A stretch of 64,000 nt of DNA, from the NCBI GenBank assembly GCA_030651305.1, contig JAUSCI010000037.1:29340-93339 (forward strand), written 5' to 3'. The position numbers were made by a program, and so were the translations under genes. Of this stretch, positions 39,060-49,247 are shown one piece after another (position 1 is the stretch's first letter; each line of letters begins with the position of its first letter). A model generated the notes under the pieces. That model searched no databases. It was given only the letters and a program-made list of their open reading frames with translations, and had not been told where the DNA came from. The stretch comes from Sulfuritalea sp. (GTDB taxonomy: Bacteria > Pseudomonadota > Gammaproteobacteria > Burkholderiales > Rhodocyclaceae).

Positions 39060-40916
39060 ATGTGTGGAATTGCCGGTTTTATCGGTGCCGGAACATTTGA
39101 TGACCTGAAACGGATGAACGAGGCCCAGCGTTCGCGCGGGCCGGATGCCGAAGGGCATTATTGTGACCCTGACCAGGGCATCTATCTCGGCCACCTGCGA
39201 TTGTCGATCCTCGATCTGGGCGGCGGTGCCCAGCCGATGTGGACTGCCGACGGTGCGCTCGGCATCGTTTTCAATGGCGAGATCTACAACCATTCCGACC
39301 TGCGAAAGGAGCTTGTCGCTGCCGGCGCCTCTTTCCGTTCAGACCATTCCGACACAGAGGTACTGCTACACGCTTATCGGCAATGGGGGGACGATTTCGT
39401 TGAGCGCCTCAACGGCATGTGGGCGTTCGTCATCTACGACAGGGCACGGCAGCGCCTGTTCGCCAGTCGCGATCGCTTCGGCAAGAAGCCCTTCTACTAC
39501 ACGCAGACAAAGGGCCTGTTCGCTTTTGCTTCCGAACTGCGGGCCATCGCCGCACATTCCGGCGTTATTGCCCGCCCATCGCCTATGGCCCTGCGCAAGT
39601 ACTTCGCCTATGGCTACATCCCCGCGCCGTGGTCCTATCTGGACGCGGTGTTCAAGCTTCCGGGTGGCTGCAACCTCGAATTTGACTTGCGATCAAGCCA
39701 CCTCAAAACATGGCGCTATTGGCAATTTCGTCTCGAACCCGAAGAGCCCGTCGCCGGAGAAAATGATCAGGCGCTCGCCGAGAAATTGAAGGCGCTTATC
39801 ACGAGCGCGGTCAATCGGCGCCTGATCTCCGACGTTCCGATCGGCGCCTTCCTCAGCGGTGGCATAGATTCATCAACCGTCAGCGCCCTTGCTGCCCGGA
39901 GCATAGGCGCCGATCGCCTCGAAACCTTCAGCATCGGCTTCGACGATCCCAGTTTCGACGAGTCGGACTACGCAAGACGGGTCGCGGAACAAATTGGCTC
40001 CCGTCATCATCATCGCCTGTTCACCGAAGCCGAGGCACGCGCCGACCTTGCCGCCGTCGTCGCCCGACTCGACGAACCGATGGGTGACAGCTCGCTGTTG
40101 CCGACATCATTCCTCTGCCGGCACGCCCGCGAATTCGTCACCGTCGCACTGGGCGGCGATGGCGCAGACGAGCTCTTCGCCGGCTACGACCCCTTTCTCG
40201 CACTACGCTGGGCCGATCTTTACCGGCGCTGGGTACCACGACCGTTGCATCAGGCTATCGGCTTCGTCGTCGCCCGGATGCCGGTTTCCCATCGCAACAT
40301 GAGCCTCGATTTCCGCATCAAGCGCACGATGCGCGGCCTCGACTTCCCACCGCGATTGTGGTGCCCGGTGTGGATGGCACCGCTTGCGCCGGACGAACTT
40401 TCCGAACTGTTTCAACAAACGATTGATTGCGAAGAAGTGTATGCCGATGCCATTGAAACGTGGGAATCCTGTACCCAGCCCGATATCGCCAGCCATGTCC
40501 TCGAGTTCTACACACGCTTCTACCTGCAGGACGACATCCTGGCCAAGGTCGATCGTGCCAGCATGGCTTACTCGCTCGAAGTCCGCGCTCCGTTTCTCGA
40601 CATCGAACTCGTCGACTTCGTTCGCCGCCTGCCGCTGCGTTACAAGCTCGATGGTTCGCGAACCAAGTCCCTCCTCAGGACAGCCGCCACCGACCTGATC
40701 CCTGCCGACATCATCGAACGTCCGAAGAAGGGCTTCGGCGTGCCGGTCGGTCGCTGGTTCCGCGACGGCACGCTGCCGCTGCCGCAGAAAGTTCCCGCCG
40801 GCCTCGCTGTAAAATTTCTGCAGGATAAAGGCGCGGCTCATGTCGCCGGCCGCGCCGACGAACGCGCCTTCCTTTGGAACGCCTATCTGCTTGATGCCGG
40901 CGGATGGTGCGCGTGA
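39060..40916 (+). CDS. asnB: Glutamine-hydrolysing asparagine synthetase (AsnB type)
   Basis: MCGIAGFIG N-terminal nucleophile; FNGEIYNH; GAFLSGGIDSSTVSALAA; GGDGADELFAGY. Confidence 0.93.
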   Translation: MCGIAGFIGAGTFDDLKRMNEAQRSRGPDAEGHYCDPDQGIYLGHLRLSILDLGGGAQPMWTADGALGIVFNGEIYNHSDLRKELVAAGASFRSDHSDTEVLLHAYRQWGDDFVERLNGMWAFVIYDRARQRLFASRDRFGKKPFYYTQTKGLFAFASELRAIAAHSGVIARPSPMALRKYFAYGYIPAPWSYLDAVFKLPGGCNLEFDLRSSHLKTWRYWQFRLEPEEPVAGENDQALAEKLKALITSAVNRRLISDVPIGAFLSGGIDSSTVSALAARSIGADRLETFSIGFDDPSFDESDYARRVAEQIGSRHHHRLFTEAEARADLAAVVARLDEPMGDSSLLPTSFLCRHAREFVTVALGGDGADELFAGYDPFLALRWADLYRRWVPRPLHQAIGFVVARMPVSHRNMSLDFRIKRTMRGLDFPPRLWCPVWMAPLAPDELSELFQQTIDCEEVYADAIETWESCTQPDIASHVLEFYTRFYLQDDILAKVDRASMAYSLEVRAPFLDIELVDFVRRLPLRYKLDGSRTKSLLRTAATDLIPADIIERPKKGFGVPVGRWFRDGTLPLPQKVPAGLAVKFLQDKGAAHVAGRADERAFLWNAYLLDAGGWCA

Positions 40917-41800
40917 TTCCCGGTATCGTCGAGTATGTGAGCCTGCGCGTGGCACGGCGCTTCCTGTTCAGCGACGCCTTCCTGCTTCGCTGGGGGCGCT
41001 ACCTTCCGTACTACCGGACCAATGCCAACCAGGCCGACCCGAAACCCGTCTGCGATCTTTATACAGAGGCGATGAAGGCTCTTGGGCTGGAGGTTTCGAG
41101 CGAACGGACGATTCTCGAAGTCGGCAGTGGTGCCACCGACGCGGTCGGAGTGGCGCTGCTAGAACGCGGCCTCGCCGGAGAGCAAGGGCGTGTGCTCCTC
41201 TACGAACCCTACGTCACGCCGATCCCGGTTCCCGAACCCGCTGGCGAAGCCGGCTTACGCTGCCGCATCGACCGCCTAACCTCTCTGCGCCAAATTGCAC
41301 GCGGTTCAGTTGACCTCGTCGTTTCGCATTCTGTCCTTGAGCACGTCCGCGATCCGCAATCCCTGATGTTGGAGCTCGGGCGCATCCTTGCCCCCAACGG
41401 CTGGATGATCCATGCCGTCGATTACCGCGACCACTTTTTCAAGTACCCCTATCACTTTCTGTTCTTCTCGCGGCGGATATGGGAGCGCTGGCTAGATCCA
41501 GGCGACCTGCCACGCTGGCGACTTAGCGACCACCGACGGCTATTCGCCGGCCGTGGGTTCCGCATGCAAGTTCTTCGCTCGGCAACGCTGGCGGAAGAAT
41601 TTCGGTGTGTCGTCAAACACCTGGCGCCAGAATTCGATGCAAATGATCCCGACATTGCGGTAACGACTGCGATTCTGGCCTTAGAACGAACCCATCTCCC
41701 CAGCCAAGAGCAGGTGGGATCACTATTTTCTGCTAAGGCGTACGAATTCGAGACAACCGCCGATCAATCCGAGCAGGAGATGCAGCGCAAAGATGCTTAA
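40904..41800 (+). CDS. Class I SAM-dependent methyltransferase
   Basis: ILEVGSGATDAVGVALLE, VDLVVSHSVLEHVRDPQSLMLELGRILAPNGWMIH. Confidence 0.82.
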   Translation: MVRVIPGIVEYVSLRVARRFLFSDAFLLRWGRYLPYYRTNANQADPKPVCDLYTEAMKALGLEVSSERTILEVGSGATDAVGVALLERGLAGEQGRVLLYEPYVTPIPVPEPAGEAGLRCRIDRLTSLRQIARGSVDLVVSHSVLEHVRDPQSLMLELGRILAPNGWMIHAVDYRDHFFKYPYHFLFFSRRIWERWLDPGDLPRWRLSDHRRLFAGRGFRMQVLRSATLAEEFRCVVKHLAPEFDANDPDIAVTTAILALERTHLPSQEQVGSLFSAKAYEFETTADQSEQEMQRKDA

Positions 41801-42664
41801 AGAGACGGCGAGCGCCTGCTCGACCGGAATAGCAAAAGCGGCGAGGATGCCAACGAACGCTCCTTCGCGCACCCCCACTCCAGCCAGCGAAATCGGCAGA
41901 ACAGCGGCCATCGAAACCAGAGCGAAGATCCAGCACCACTCGAGGATCGGTATGTCCAATCCAAGCGATCGGGCGAGAACGACGACAATCGAGATATATA
42001 TCGCCTCCTGCACCAAGCCAACTGCTAGCGACCCCCACAACGCGACCGGCTGCCTTGTATAGGCACACCACGCATTGACGAAGAGAACCATCTGAGATGA
42101 AAGCTGTTCGAATTTCGGAAAACGTTGTCCAAAATGCGTTAATCGGCCTTCCACGAACAAACTTAGTGCCTCGAAACGAAGCCCGACCAACACCCCAAAA
42201 CCAACAACGAGCAACCCCACCAAGCTCAGCCTAGCAGCGTCACCTACCGGTAAATTGGTCATCGATGCGCCGCCGACTCCAAGCACCAAAAGCGCAATGA
42301 GGCAAGTGAGCTTGTCGAAGAGGACAGAAGCCGCGATCGCTTGAGCGTCCGCGCGTCCCCGTCCGAGCTGGTAGGCCTTGAACGCCTCGGCGCCCACCTG
42401 TCCCGGGATGACTAGCGAATAGAACTGTGCGGCCATATTTAGCCGGAACAAGGGGCCGAACGACTGGGCCGGCAAGAGTAACCACCATTTCGCTGTGGCA
42501 ACGACAATCCCAAACCATTGAAGCGCTATCGCCGCCAAGATGCCTATTGGAGCCTGGCTTGAAAGCAAGCGCCAAAGCGCTACGAGATCGGCGCGTGCAA
42601 GCAACCATCCGAGCAAGCCACAGGCAACAGCCCCCTTAAGCAACCACTTGAAACGCGGGTTCAT
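41723..42664 (-). CDS. LPG-synthase TM/UPF0104 flippase-like membrane protein
   Basis: FYSLVIPGQVGAEAFKAYQLGRG, 8 or so TM segments, PISLAGVGVREGAFV. Confidence 0.82.
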   Translation of the reverse strand: MNPRFKWLLKGAVACGLLGWLLARADLVALWRLLSSQAPIGILAAIALQWFGIVVATAKWWLLLPAQSFGPLFRLNMAAQFYSLVIPGQVGAEAFKAYQLGRGRADAQAIAASVLFDKLTCLIALLVLGVGGASMTNLPVGDAARLSLVGLLVVGFGVLVGLRFEALSLFVEGRLTHFGQRFPKFEQLSSQMVLFVNAWCAYTRQPVALWGSLAVGLVQEAIYISIVVVLARSLGLDIPILEWCWIFALVSMAAVLPISLAGVGVREGAFVGILAAFAIPVEQALAVSLSIFALHLLLGLIGGCLEFVRLSRK

Positions 42665-42776
42665 GGCTTTCTAGAAACGATTGTGACCGTCTTCAAGCTA
42701 TCGCGTCAACAATTACTCTGTCGAGTCGAATACAAATTTTCGCGCGCAATTTGCCGTCGACCTCCATAAAAATAGC

Positions 42777-43397
42777 TCACCGCGTTCTAACAACGCCACC
42801 GGGAACTCCCACCACAACCGAACGTGGTTCAACTGATCTCAGCAACACTGTGCCGGCGCCCAATATGCTGCCTTCGCCAATCGTAACGCCCATGGCGACA
42901 GAGCAATGCATGCCGACCCAGACATCGTCGGCGATGTTGACAGCGGCTTCCCGGCTACCTTGGGCACGAATCGGCACATCGCTTCGGTCTGCCACGTGGC
43001 TTGTTGACACTATGGCCGTATGGGTTGCGATCCCGCAGAAAGTCCCGATGAAGACGCCTCCACCACCGTAGATCACAACATACGGTCCGATCGCCGTTTC
43101 GTCGCCAACACTTATGCTTCCGCCTTGGCAATGAAGATAAGACCCCTCATGCAGCTCCACCCGCTTTCCGATACTGATTCCGTCGCCGCTCGCAATCAAT
43201 GTGCACCGCCCCGGAATAATTGTCCCGGCCCCAAGCCTAATATTGAATGGGTAATGAACATCAGCCTTCCAAGAAACGATGCAACGCCATCGCAATGCCA
43301 AATAGAGTGCCACGAGCGGCGCGGGTGCGGGCTTTCGGGCGAGTAGATCGGCCACCAGTAGCAGCACTGCTGCCAGCTTTTGGAAAAGAAAGCCCAT
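42777..43397 (-). CDS. Left-handed beta-helix (hexapeptide repeat) acyltransferase
   Basis: ISVGDETAIGPYVVIYGGGGVFIGTFCGIATHTAI; VWVGMHCSVAMGVTIGEGSILGAGTVL. Confidence 0.85.
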   Translation of the reverse strand: MGFLFQKLAAVLLLVADLLARKPAPAPLVALYLALRWRCIVSWKADVHYPFNIRLGAGTIIPGRCTLIASGDGISIGKRVELHEGSYLHCQGGSISVGDETAIGPYVVIYGGGGVFIGTFCGIATHTAIVSTSHVADRSDVPIRAQGSREAAVNIADDVWVGMHCSVAMGVTIGEGSILGAGTVLLRSVEPRSVVVGVPGGVVRTR

Positions 43398-43399
43398 GA

Positions 43400-44161
43400 T
43401 TACGGCTTTTTGACTCCCCTAACCACGAAGATCGTTGCCGATTTCATCCTGCCCAAACGGTCCTGAATACACTCGGCAATGAACCCGTTCCTCTCGAATA
43501 GCGCAATGATTTCCTCGATCGAGTAGAACGTCTTGTAGGGCGGGTAGTACCAGTCATCTACCTGAGCCTGGATGGAGACGTTGTCGGCGCGGACATTGAT
43601 TTCCTTGCCGCGCAGCTTAACGATGACGTTCGTTAGTTTCGCGAAACCATCAAGCACAAATTTCTTCCGACGCGTTGTATTCATGAATGCGCGACAGAAA
43701 TATCTAACCCCCTGATGAACGGGCGATAGCCAAGTCTTAAGGTACAACCCGAGGTATACCTCGCCGCCGGGGCGAGTGACGCGCATCAGGTGATTCATTA
43801 CCTTGATTGGATCGGGCGCCATCATCGCGACGCCCCAGCACCAGACTAGATCAAACTGCCCGGTTGGTGCATCCAGTTCCTGCAAATCCTGGACGCTAAA
43901 CTCAATGTTTGTTCGCTTGAACTCTGCCGCTTGCCTTCGTGCTGTATCCACGCAGTTCTTCGAAACATCAACGGCAAAGACCTTCTCCGCCAGTTCGGAA
44001 AGCACCACTGAGCAGATGCCGTGACCGCAACCACCGTCCATCGCCTGTTTGTAAGAGCGCCCGGTGATCGTATCGAGCATGTACTTTTTCGTCTCGTCGT
44101 AATGCGGGACGTTCTTGGGCCAAAACTCATCATAAAAATCTTGGGTGCGGTCGTTGCTCAT
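43400..44161 (-). CDS. Class I SAM-dependent methyltransferase
   Basis: AMDGGCGHGICSVVLSELAEKVFAVDVSKNCVDTARR; FDLVWCWGVAMMAPDP. Confidence 0.85.
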   Translation of the reverse strand: MSNDRTQDFYDEFWPKNVPHYDETKKYMLDTITGRSYKQAMDGGCGHGICSVVLSELAEKVFAVDVSKNCVDTARRQAAEFKRTNIEFSVQDLQELDAPTGQFDLVWCWGVAMMAPDPIKVMNHLMRVTRPGGEVYLGLYLKTWLSPVHQGVRYFCRAFMNTTRRKKFVLDGFAKLTNVIVKLRGKEINVRADNVSIQAQVDDWYYPPYKTFYSIEEIIALFERNGFIAECIQDRLGRMKSATIFVVRGVKKP

Positions 44162-44187
44162 ATAGGCCCGTCGTGACTGTGACTAAC

Positions 44188-44949
44188 TTACGCTTTTACC
44201 AGCAAGCGGCCGGTCGTGTCGATGCGATGTAAGAAGGTGTTGATCTTTTGCGAGGCGAAATATTCGTCAACCGCCTGCTTCGCGCCAGCGAAAGCACCGT
44301 AGTCGTCAATTATGAGTATTCCGCCAGAAACGAGCCGCGGATATAGATGATCGAGTTCGTGCTTCGTCGATTCGTACCAGTCAGTGTCAAGTCGGAGCAG
44401 GCTTATCCGATCGGGCAAATTTCCTGGAATCGTATCTTCCACACGACCTTTAATGAATTTTATCTTCGCCATTGGATATCCACAGGATTCGACGTTGGTA
44501 ACCACCTCGCCCAATTCGGCGCGACACCAATCACTGCCACCGTCGGCGCGCAGGTAGGTGGTAAAGAGCTGCGTGTGAGTGTCACCGTCTTGGCGCGTCG
44601 GCGCGGCCATACCCTCGTATGTATCGTATAGCCAAACCTCTCTGGAGATATCTTTGATCCGCGCCAATGCGAGTAACGCCGCCATCGTGCTGCCGCCCTT
44701 CCACACGCCGCACTCAACAACCGCTCCTTGAACACTGCGGCGCGAGAGGTGTTCCGCCGCCGCGATGACGGCGAACACGCGACTGAGCGATGTCATCGTG
44801 TACTGCTCGACACGATCGTTAATTTCAAAATAGTGTGGTTCGACATCGTTGGCGCTGAGCGCCACGACGTCAAAGCCGAGCTTGCGAGCGGCGGCCTTGA
44901 GCCTGCGCACCAAGTTCGGGCGGACGAAGAACTGATGATGCCAACTCAT
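44188..44949 (-). CDS. TylF/MycF-type O-methyltransferase
   Basis: VQGAVVECGVWKGGSTMAALLALA, VWLYDTYEGMAAPT, LLRLDTDWYESTKHELDHLYPRLVSGGILIIDDYG. Confidence 0.88.
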   Translation of the reverse strand: MSWHHQFFVRPNLVRRLKAAARKLGFDVVALSANDVEPHYFEINDRVEQYTMTSLSRVFAVIAAAEHLSRRSVQGAVVECGVWKGGSTMAALLALARIKDISREVWLYDTYEGMAAPTRQDGDTHTQLFTTYLRADGGSDWCRAELGEVVTNVESCGYPMAKIKFIKGRVEDTIPGNLPDRISLLRLDTDWYESTKHELDHLYPRLVSGGILIIDDYGAFAGAKQAVDEYFASQKINTFLHRIDTTGRLLVKA

Positions 44950-45143
44950 CCCAAAATACCAACTTCACAAAGTTCGTTAGCAATCTGGCGCCGGACTTGG
45001 TGATAGTCGGAGGGGTCACAAACGGCTATATTGAAGCCTGCTTTCCTGAGCCGTCGGTCACCCAAGACTGATCCGCAGCAGCCGGTTACATTTTGATCAC
45101 AAGATCTCATAGGTTCGATAAAGTGCAAACTGAAGTCAGACAT
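44946..45143 (-). CDS. Hypothetical 65-aa ORF, overlapping both neighbours
   Basis: Open frame; ATGA overlap with TylF-type gene; no recognised domain. Confidence 0.3.
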   Translation of the reverse strand: MSDFSLHFIEPMRSCDQNVTGCCGSVLGDRRLRKAGFNIAVCDPSDYHQVRRQIANELCEVGILG

Positions 45144-45936
45144 TTTTCAGGAAAACGAACTCATTGCACCCAGTAGGCACTGCGGCTGGAATGGCTTTGA
45201 TCATCTTGAAACCAATTCGATCCAAGAACATCTCGATTTCCCCGATGCTGCCGTACTCGTATGGATAGCCACCAACCCAGTCCACGACGTTGTAATAGAA
45301 GTCCATTCCACGTTCTTGCCGCAACGGGTTCTTGCCGGTAACAAGAAGTTTCGCGAGCCAGATGACGGGCGTGAAAAGCCAACAGCAAGCCGGTTGCAGA
45401 AATCGTGGCAGGAGGTTGTAAAACCATTTAATGAAAAGCCAAGGCCGACTGCTCCAGTGGCGGTTGTAAATCGCAATCACAAAGTACCCGCCCGGTTTCA
45501 CCAGAGATGCGGCATTGGTCATTGCTTTCGCCATGTCGCCAGTATGGTGGAGCACTCCCCATGAGTGCACTACGTCGTAACCCCTTTCGCCTATCACTGG
45601 CTGGAGCAAGTCCATTTGGACGAAGCCATCGTCAAGAATGGATCCAACAACTAGGTGCGGCTCATCACTACTAACCTTGACGAAATGCTTGCTTGTCGCA
45701 CGGTAGGCCTCAACGCACTTTTCGTTGATATCGCAACCGGAGACCTTTGCTCCTTGCTCTTGCGCCATCAGCACAATCAGCCCTTGACCAAAACCGATAT
45801 CCAGAAACGTGCACCCTTTGAGTGGCACTCCCGCCATCAGAACGCCAAAAGCTGCACGTGATTCACTGATACTCTCCGCAGTCAGCGCGTGTGTGGAAAA
45901 ACCAACCCAGTTCTCACCGAAATCAAATTGCCTCAT
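45136..45936 (-). CDS. Class I SAM-dependent methyltransferase
   Basis: GCTFLDIGFGQGLIVLMAQEQGAKVSGCDINEKCVEA; YDVVHSWGVLHHTGDMAKAM; start shortened to MRQFDFGENW. Confidence 0.85.
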   Translation of the reverse strand: MRQFDFGENWVGFSTHALTAESISESRAAFGVLMAGVPLKGCTFLDIGFGQGLIVLMAQEQGAKVSGCDINEKCVEAYRATSKHFVKVSSDEPHLVVGSILDDGFVQMDLLQPVIGERGYDVVHSWGVLHHTGDMAKAMTNAASLVKPGGYFVIAIYNRHWSSRPWLFIKWFYNLLPRFLQPACCWLFTPVIWLAKLLVTGKNPLRQERGMDFYYNVVDWVGGYPYEYGSIGEIEMFLDRIGFKMIKAIPAAVPTGCNEFVFLKNV

Positions 45937-47083
45937 AACTCTCTCGATGATGCTCGGCCTTGAAAAGATCCGCATAGGCGTCTGCCGTCGCCAGCCAGGA
46001 ATAGTTGCGAACGACGCGCTGCCTTGCCGCCAGTCCAATTCGTTTGGCAGCCACCGGATCGGCAAGAATCCTGCACAGGGCGTCGCTCAGCGCCAACTGG
46101 TCACAAGAAGGAAACAGCAAACCATCGACGTCATCCTCGATGACATCGATATTACCCGCGACTGCGCTTGCGATTACCGGGACACCACAGGCCATCGCCT
46201 CGAGAACCACGTTCGGCATTCCTTCGTAAAGTGACGGATTGACAAGACAGTCAGCTTCCGCGTACAGCCCAAGCATCGCCTCGCGGCTCTGCCAAGGTGC
46301 CCATTCTACAAGGTCGGCGATGCCCAGCGCGTGGGTTTGGGCCAGCAGCGCCGGCTTCAGCGGGCCGTCGCCGACGATCTTCAGGCGCGCCGCCGGTGCC
46401 TGCTGCTTTGCCAGATCGGCGAACGCCCAAAGGAGTAGCGCGACGTTCTTCTGTTCGTTCAGCCGGCCGACAAAGAGAAAGCGGAACGCCTGCCGCGGCT
46501 GCGTTGGGATCACCGGCTTGAATCGCTCGTGGTCGACCCCGTTGACAATCACCGTCACTGGTACTGGGTCTGCATGCTCGGACAAGGTCTTGAGACCGTT
46601 TGAATTCGCGACGACCGCCAACGCATCGCGCAGAATCCGGCGCCGGAATGGGGCCAGCAGACGATGCATCCGATCGAGACTGCGCTCCGTTCCTGGCACA
46701 TCTCCGCCACGCAGAGAAACAACGTAGGGAATCCGCCCGAGTCGCGACGCCCACCAGCCGACCGGCCCGCAGGGCACCGAGAAGAAGGTGATGACGGCCT
46801 CCGGCCGGTATTCGCGAAGAACACGCGGCATGGCCCAAACCGCTGAGGCAACGTAGCTCGCCATCTCGCGCATGCTGGACCGATCCGCACGGGCTCGCAG
46901 CGCGGGCACGCGCCAGACCAGGACACCGTGCTCATCGCGTTTGCCGCGCAAGTCACCGAACGCTGCGGTCAGCACGGTAACTTCGTGGCCAAGCGCCAAC
47001 AAGCCCTGCGCGATCTTTTCGGTGGCCGTCGCCGCGCCGCCGCCAATCGGCGGATATTCGTAGTTGACTAACAGAAATCGCAT
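45923..47083 (-). CDS. Family 4 (group 1) glycosyltransferase
   Basis: MRFLLVNYEYPPIGGGAATATEKIAQGL; NGVDHERFKP; FLFVGRLNEQKN; NPSLYEGMPNVVLEAMACGVPVIAS. Confidence 0.92.
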   Translation of the reverse strand: MRFLLVNYEYPPIGGGAATATEKIAQGLLALGHEVTVLTAAFGDLRGKRDEHGVLVWRVPALRARADRSSMREMASYVASAVWAMPRVLREYRPEAVITFFSVPCGPVGWWASRLGRIPYVVSLRGGDVPGTERSLDRMHRLLAPFRRRILRDALAVVANSNGLKTLSEHADPVPVTVIVNGVDHERFKPVIPTQPRQAFRFLFVGRLNEQKNVALLLWAFADLAKQQAPAARLKIVGDGPLKPALLAQTHALGIADLVEWAPWQSREAMLGLYAEADCLVNPSLYEGMPNVVLEAMACGVPVIASAVAGNIDVIEDDVDGLLFPSCDQLALSDALCRILADPVAAKRIGLAARQRVVRNYSWLATADAYADLFKAEHHRESYEAI

Positions 47084-47269
47084 GGTGCTAATTATCCCGC
47101 GTATCGTCGCCGGGGAAGGTTCTCTTCGCAATTCCGACGGACAGGGAGGGTGAGTAAACAAGACTGGGAGGTGAACAGATGTGGACCGGTCCAATCGAAT
47201 TTGGCCAGAAAACCGAGTGGCAATCTGCGGCCTTGCAACTCTTGATTGAAAATAAGCCGAGATAGCGTC

Positions 47270-47631
47270 GTGAAGATCCCATTCAACAAACCCTGCATGA
47301 CCGGCAAGGAGTTCTGGTACATCTCGCAGGCGCACGCCAGTGGCTACCCCGCGAGTGCTTGCACAACGCGCACATGTATTACTTGCTACTGCCCGGTCTG
47401 GACCAGCGCACGGCCTTTATTGAACGTCTGAAAACCAGGGGCATTCATACCGTGTTTCATTACGTGCCCCTGCATTCATCGCCTCTTGGTGAAGCCATGG
47501 GGCGCGCTGCAGGTGACATGAAGCACACCGACAATATCGGCGAAAGACTGGTGCGTTTGCCCCTGTGGATGGAGCTGGAAGAGCATTTGCCCGAGGTGAT
47601 CGCCGAGGCCGTGGCTGCGGCAGACAGGTGA
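47270..47631 (+). pseudogene. Internally deleted wecE/rffA-type sugar aminotransferase (DegT/DnrJ family)
   Basis: N-terminal VKIPFNKPCMTGKEFWYISQAHASG then, after a frame change, C-terminal ECLHNAHMYYLLLPGLDQRTAFIERLKTRGIHTVFHYVPLHSSPLGEAMG; most of the central PLP domain is missing. Confidence 0.75.
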
Positions 47632-47649
47632 AACCGCGGTTCCGGTCGT

Positions 47650-49053
47650 TCAAATGACCTTGGAGTAGCGAACGCGTTCGCGGTCGGTACGCAGGTACTT
47701 GTCGAAGGCCATGGCGATGGCGCGCACCAGCAGGCGTCCGCGCGGCAGGACGCTGATCCACTGCTCGTCGATGGTGAGCAGGCCGCCCGCTTCCATGTCG
47801 CGCAGGCCTTCCAGTTCCGCGGCGAAGTAGGACTTGAAATCGATCAGGTGGGCGATCTCGATGGATTCGATGGACAACTCGAAATGGCACATCAGCGCCT
47901 GGATGATGCTGCGCCGCAGGAGGTCGTCGGCATTGAGTTCGATGCCCCGGAAAATCGGCAGCACGCCCTGGTCGAGGCTGTCGTAGTACTCGTCGAGGGT
48001 CTTCACGTTCTGGCAGTAGCTGGGACCGACCTTGCCGATGGCGGACACGCCAAAGGCCATCAGGTCGGCTTCGGCATGGGTCGAATAGCCCTGGAAATTC
48101 CGGTGCAGCCGGCCCTGGCGCTGGGCCACGGCCAGCTCGTCGTCCGGCTTGGCGAAGTGATCCATGCCGATGAAGACATAACCCGCGTCGGTCAGGCGGC
48201 GAATGGCCAGTTGCAGGATCTGCAGGCGGGCGTCGGGGGTCGGCAGGTCGGCTTCGTTGATGCGCCGCTGCGGCTTGGCCAGGCTGGGCAGATGGGCGTA
48301 GTTGTAGATCGACAGGCGGTCGGGGTCGAGCTTGATGACCTCGTCCAGGGTGTGGTTGAAGCTGATCACGTTCTGCTTGGGCAGGCCGTAGATCAAATCG
48401 ACCGAGATGCCCTTGAAGCCGAATTCGCGTGCCGAATCGATGACCAGTTGGGTTTCTTCGAGGCTTTGTATGCGATTCACGGCGACTTGCACTTCGGGTG
48501 AAAAGTCCTGCACGCCGACGCTCATGCGATTGAGGCCGAGTTCGCCGAGCAGTTTGACGGTGTCGCGGTCGACTTTGCGCGGATCGACCTCGATCGAGTA
48601 TTCGCCACCGGGCAAAAGGCGGAAGTGCTGGCGGATGATGTCCATCAGGCGGCGCATTTCGTCGTTGCTGAGGAAGGTCGGCGTGCCGCCGCCGAAGTGC
48701 AGTTGTACGACATCCCGACTGCCGTCCAGGGCGGCTTCCTGCATGGCGATTTCCTTGCCCAGGTACTTGATGTACTTGGCGGAACGACCGTGGTCCTTGG
48801 TGATGATCTTGTTGCAGGCGCAGTAGTAGCAGATGGTATTGCAGAAGGGAATGTGGACGTATAGCGAGAGCGGTCGGCCTTCCGTTCCCACCCCATTCCC
48901 TGCCGTCGCTCTCTGTCCGAGCCAGCGTATGTAATCGTCGGCGCCGAACGTCCCGACGAAACGGTCGGCGGTTGGATACGAGGTGTAGCGCGGACCGTTG
49001 ACGTCGAAGCGTTGAATGACCTGCGGGTCGAAGACGACTTCCTGATAATCCAT
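47650..49053 (-). CDS. hemN: Oxygen-independent coproporphyrinogen III oxidase
   Basis: RYTSYPTADRF, LYVHIPFCNTICYYCACNKIITKD radical SAM motif, LHFGGGTPTFL. Confidence 0.96.
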   Translation of the reverse strand: MDYQEVVFDPQVIQRFDVNGPRYTSYPTADRFVGTFGADDYIRWLGQRATAGNGVGTEGRPLSLYVHIPFCNTICYYCACNKIITKDHGRSAKYIKYLGKEIAMQEAALDGSRDVVQLHFGGGTPTFLSNDEMRRLMDIIRQHFRLLPGGEYSIEVDPRKVDRDTVKLLGELGLNRMSVGVQDFSPEVQVAVNRIQSLEETQLVIDSAREFGFKGISVDLIYGLPKQNVISFNHTLDEVIKLDPDRLSIYNYAHLPSLAKPQRRINEADLPTPDARLQILQLAIRRLTDAGYVFIGMDHFAKPDDELAVAQRQGRLHRNFQGYSTHAEADLMAFGVSAIGKVGPSYCQNVKTLDEYYDSLDQGVLPIFRGIELNADDLLRRSIIQALMCHFELSIESIEIAHLIDFKSYFAAELEGLRDMEAGGLLTIDEQWISVLPRGRLLVRAIAMAFDKYLRTDRERVRYSKVI

Positions 49054-49247
49054 GGAATAAAGGCCTGGGTTTGCGGCGAAGGCCGCAATTTGCTTCAAGT
49101 ATATAGTCACTAACAAGTTCAGTCTTGACAGATCATGAGAAGAATCCAACGTACAGCAGCCATGGCCGGCACGATGTTGAACCGCGTGAGTGAGCAAGCG
49201 GCGGCGATGGCGGAACATCCCATGCGTGTCAGGTAGTAGCGATAGGT

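Noticed and set aside
49100-49140. Possible FNR box upstream of hemN (TTGACAGATCATGA)
   Set aside because: Only one half-site fits TTGAT-N4-ATCAA
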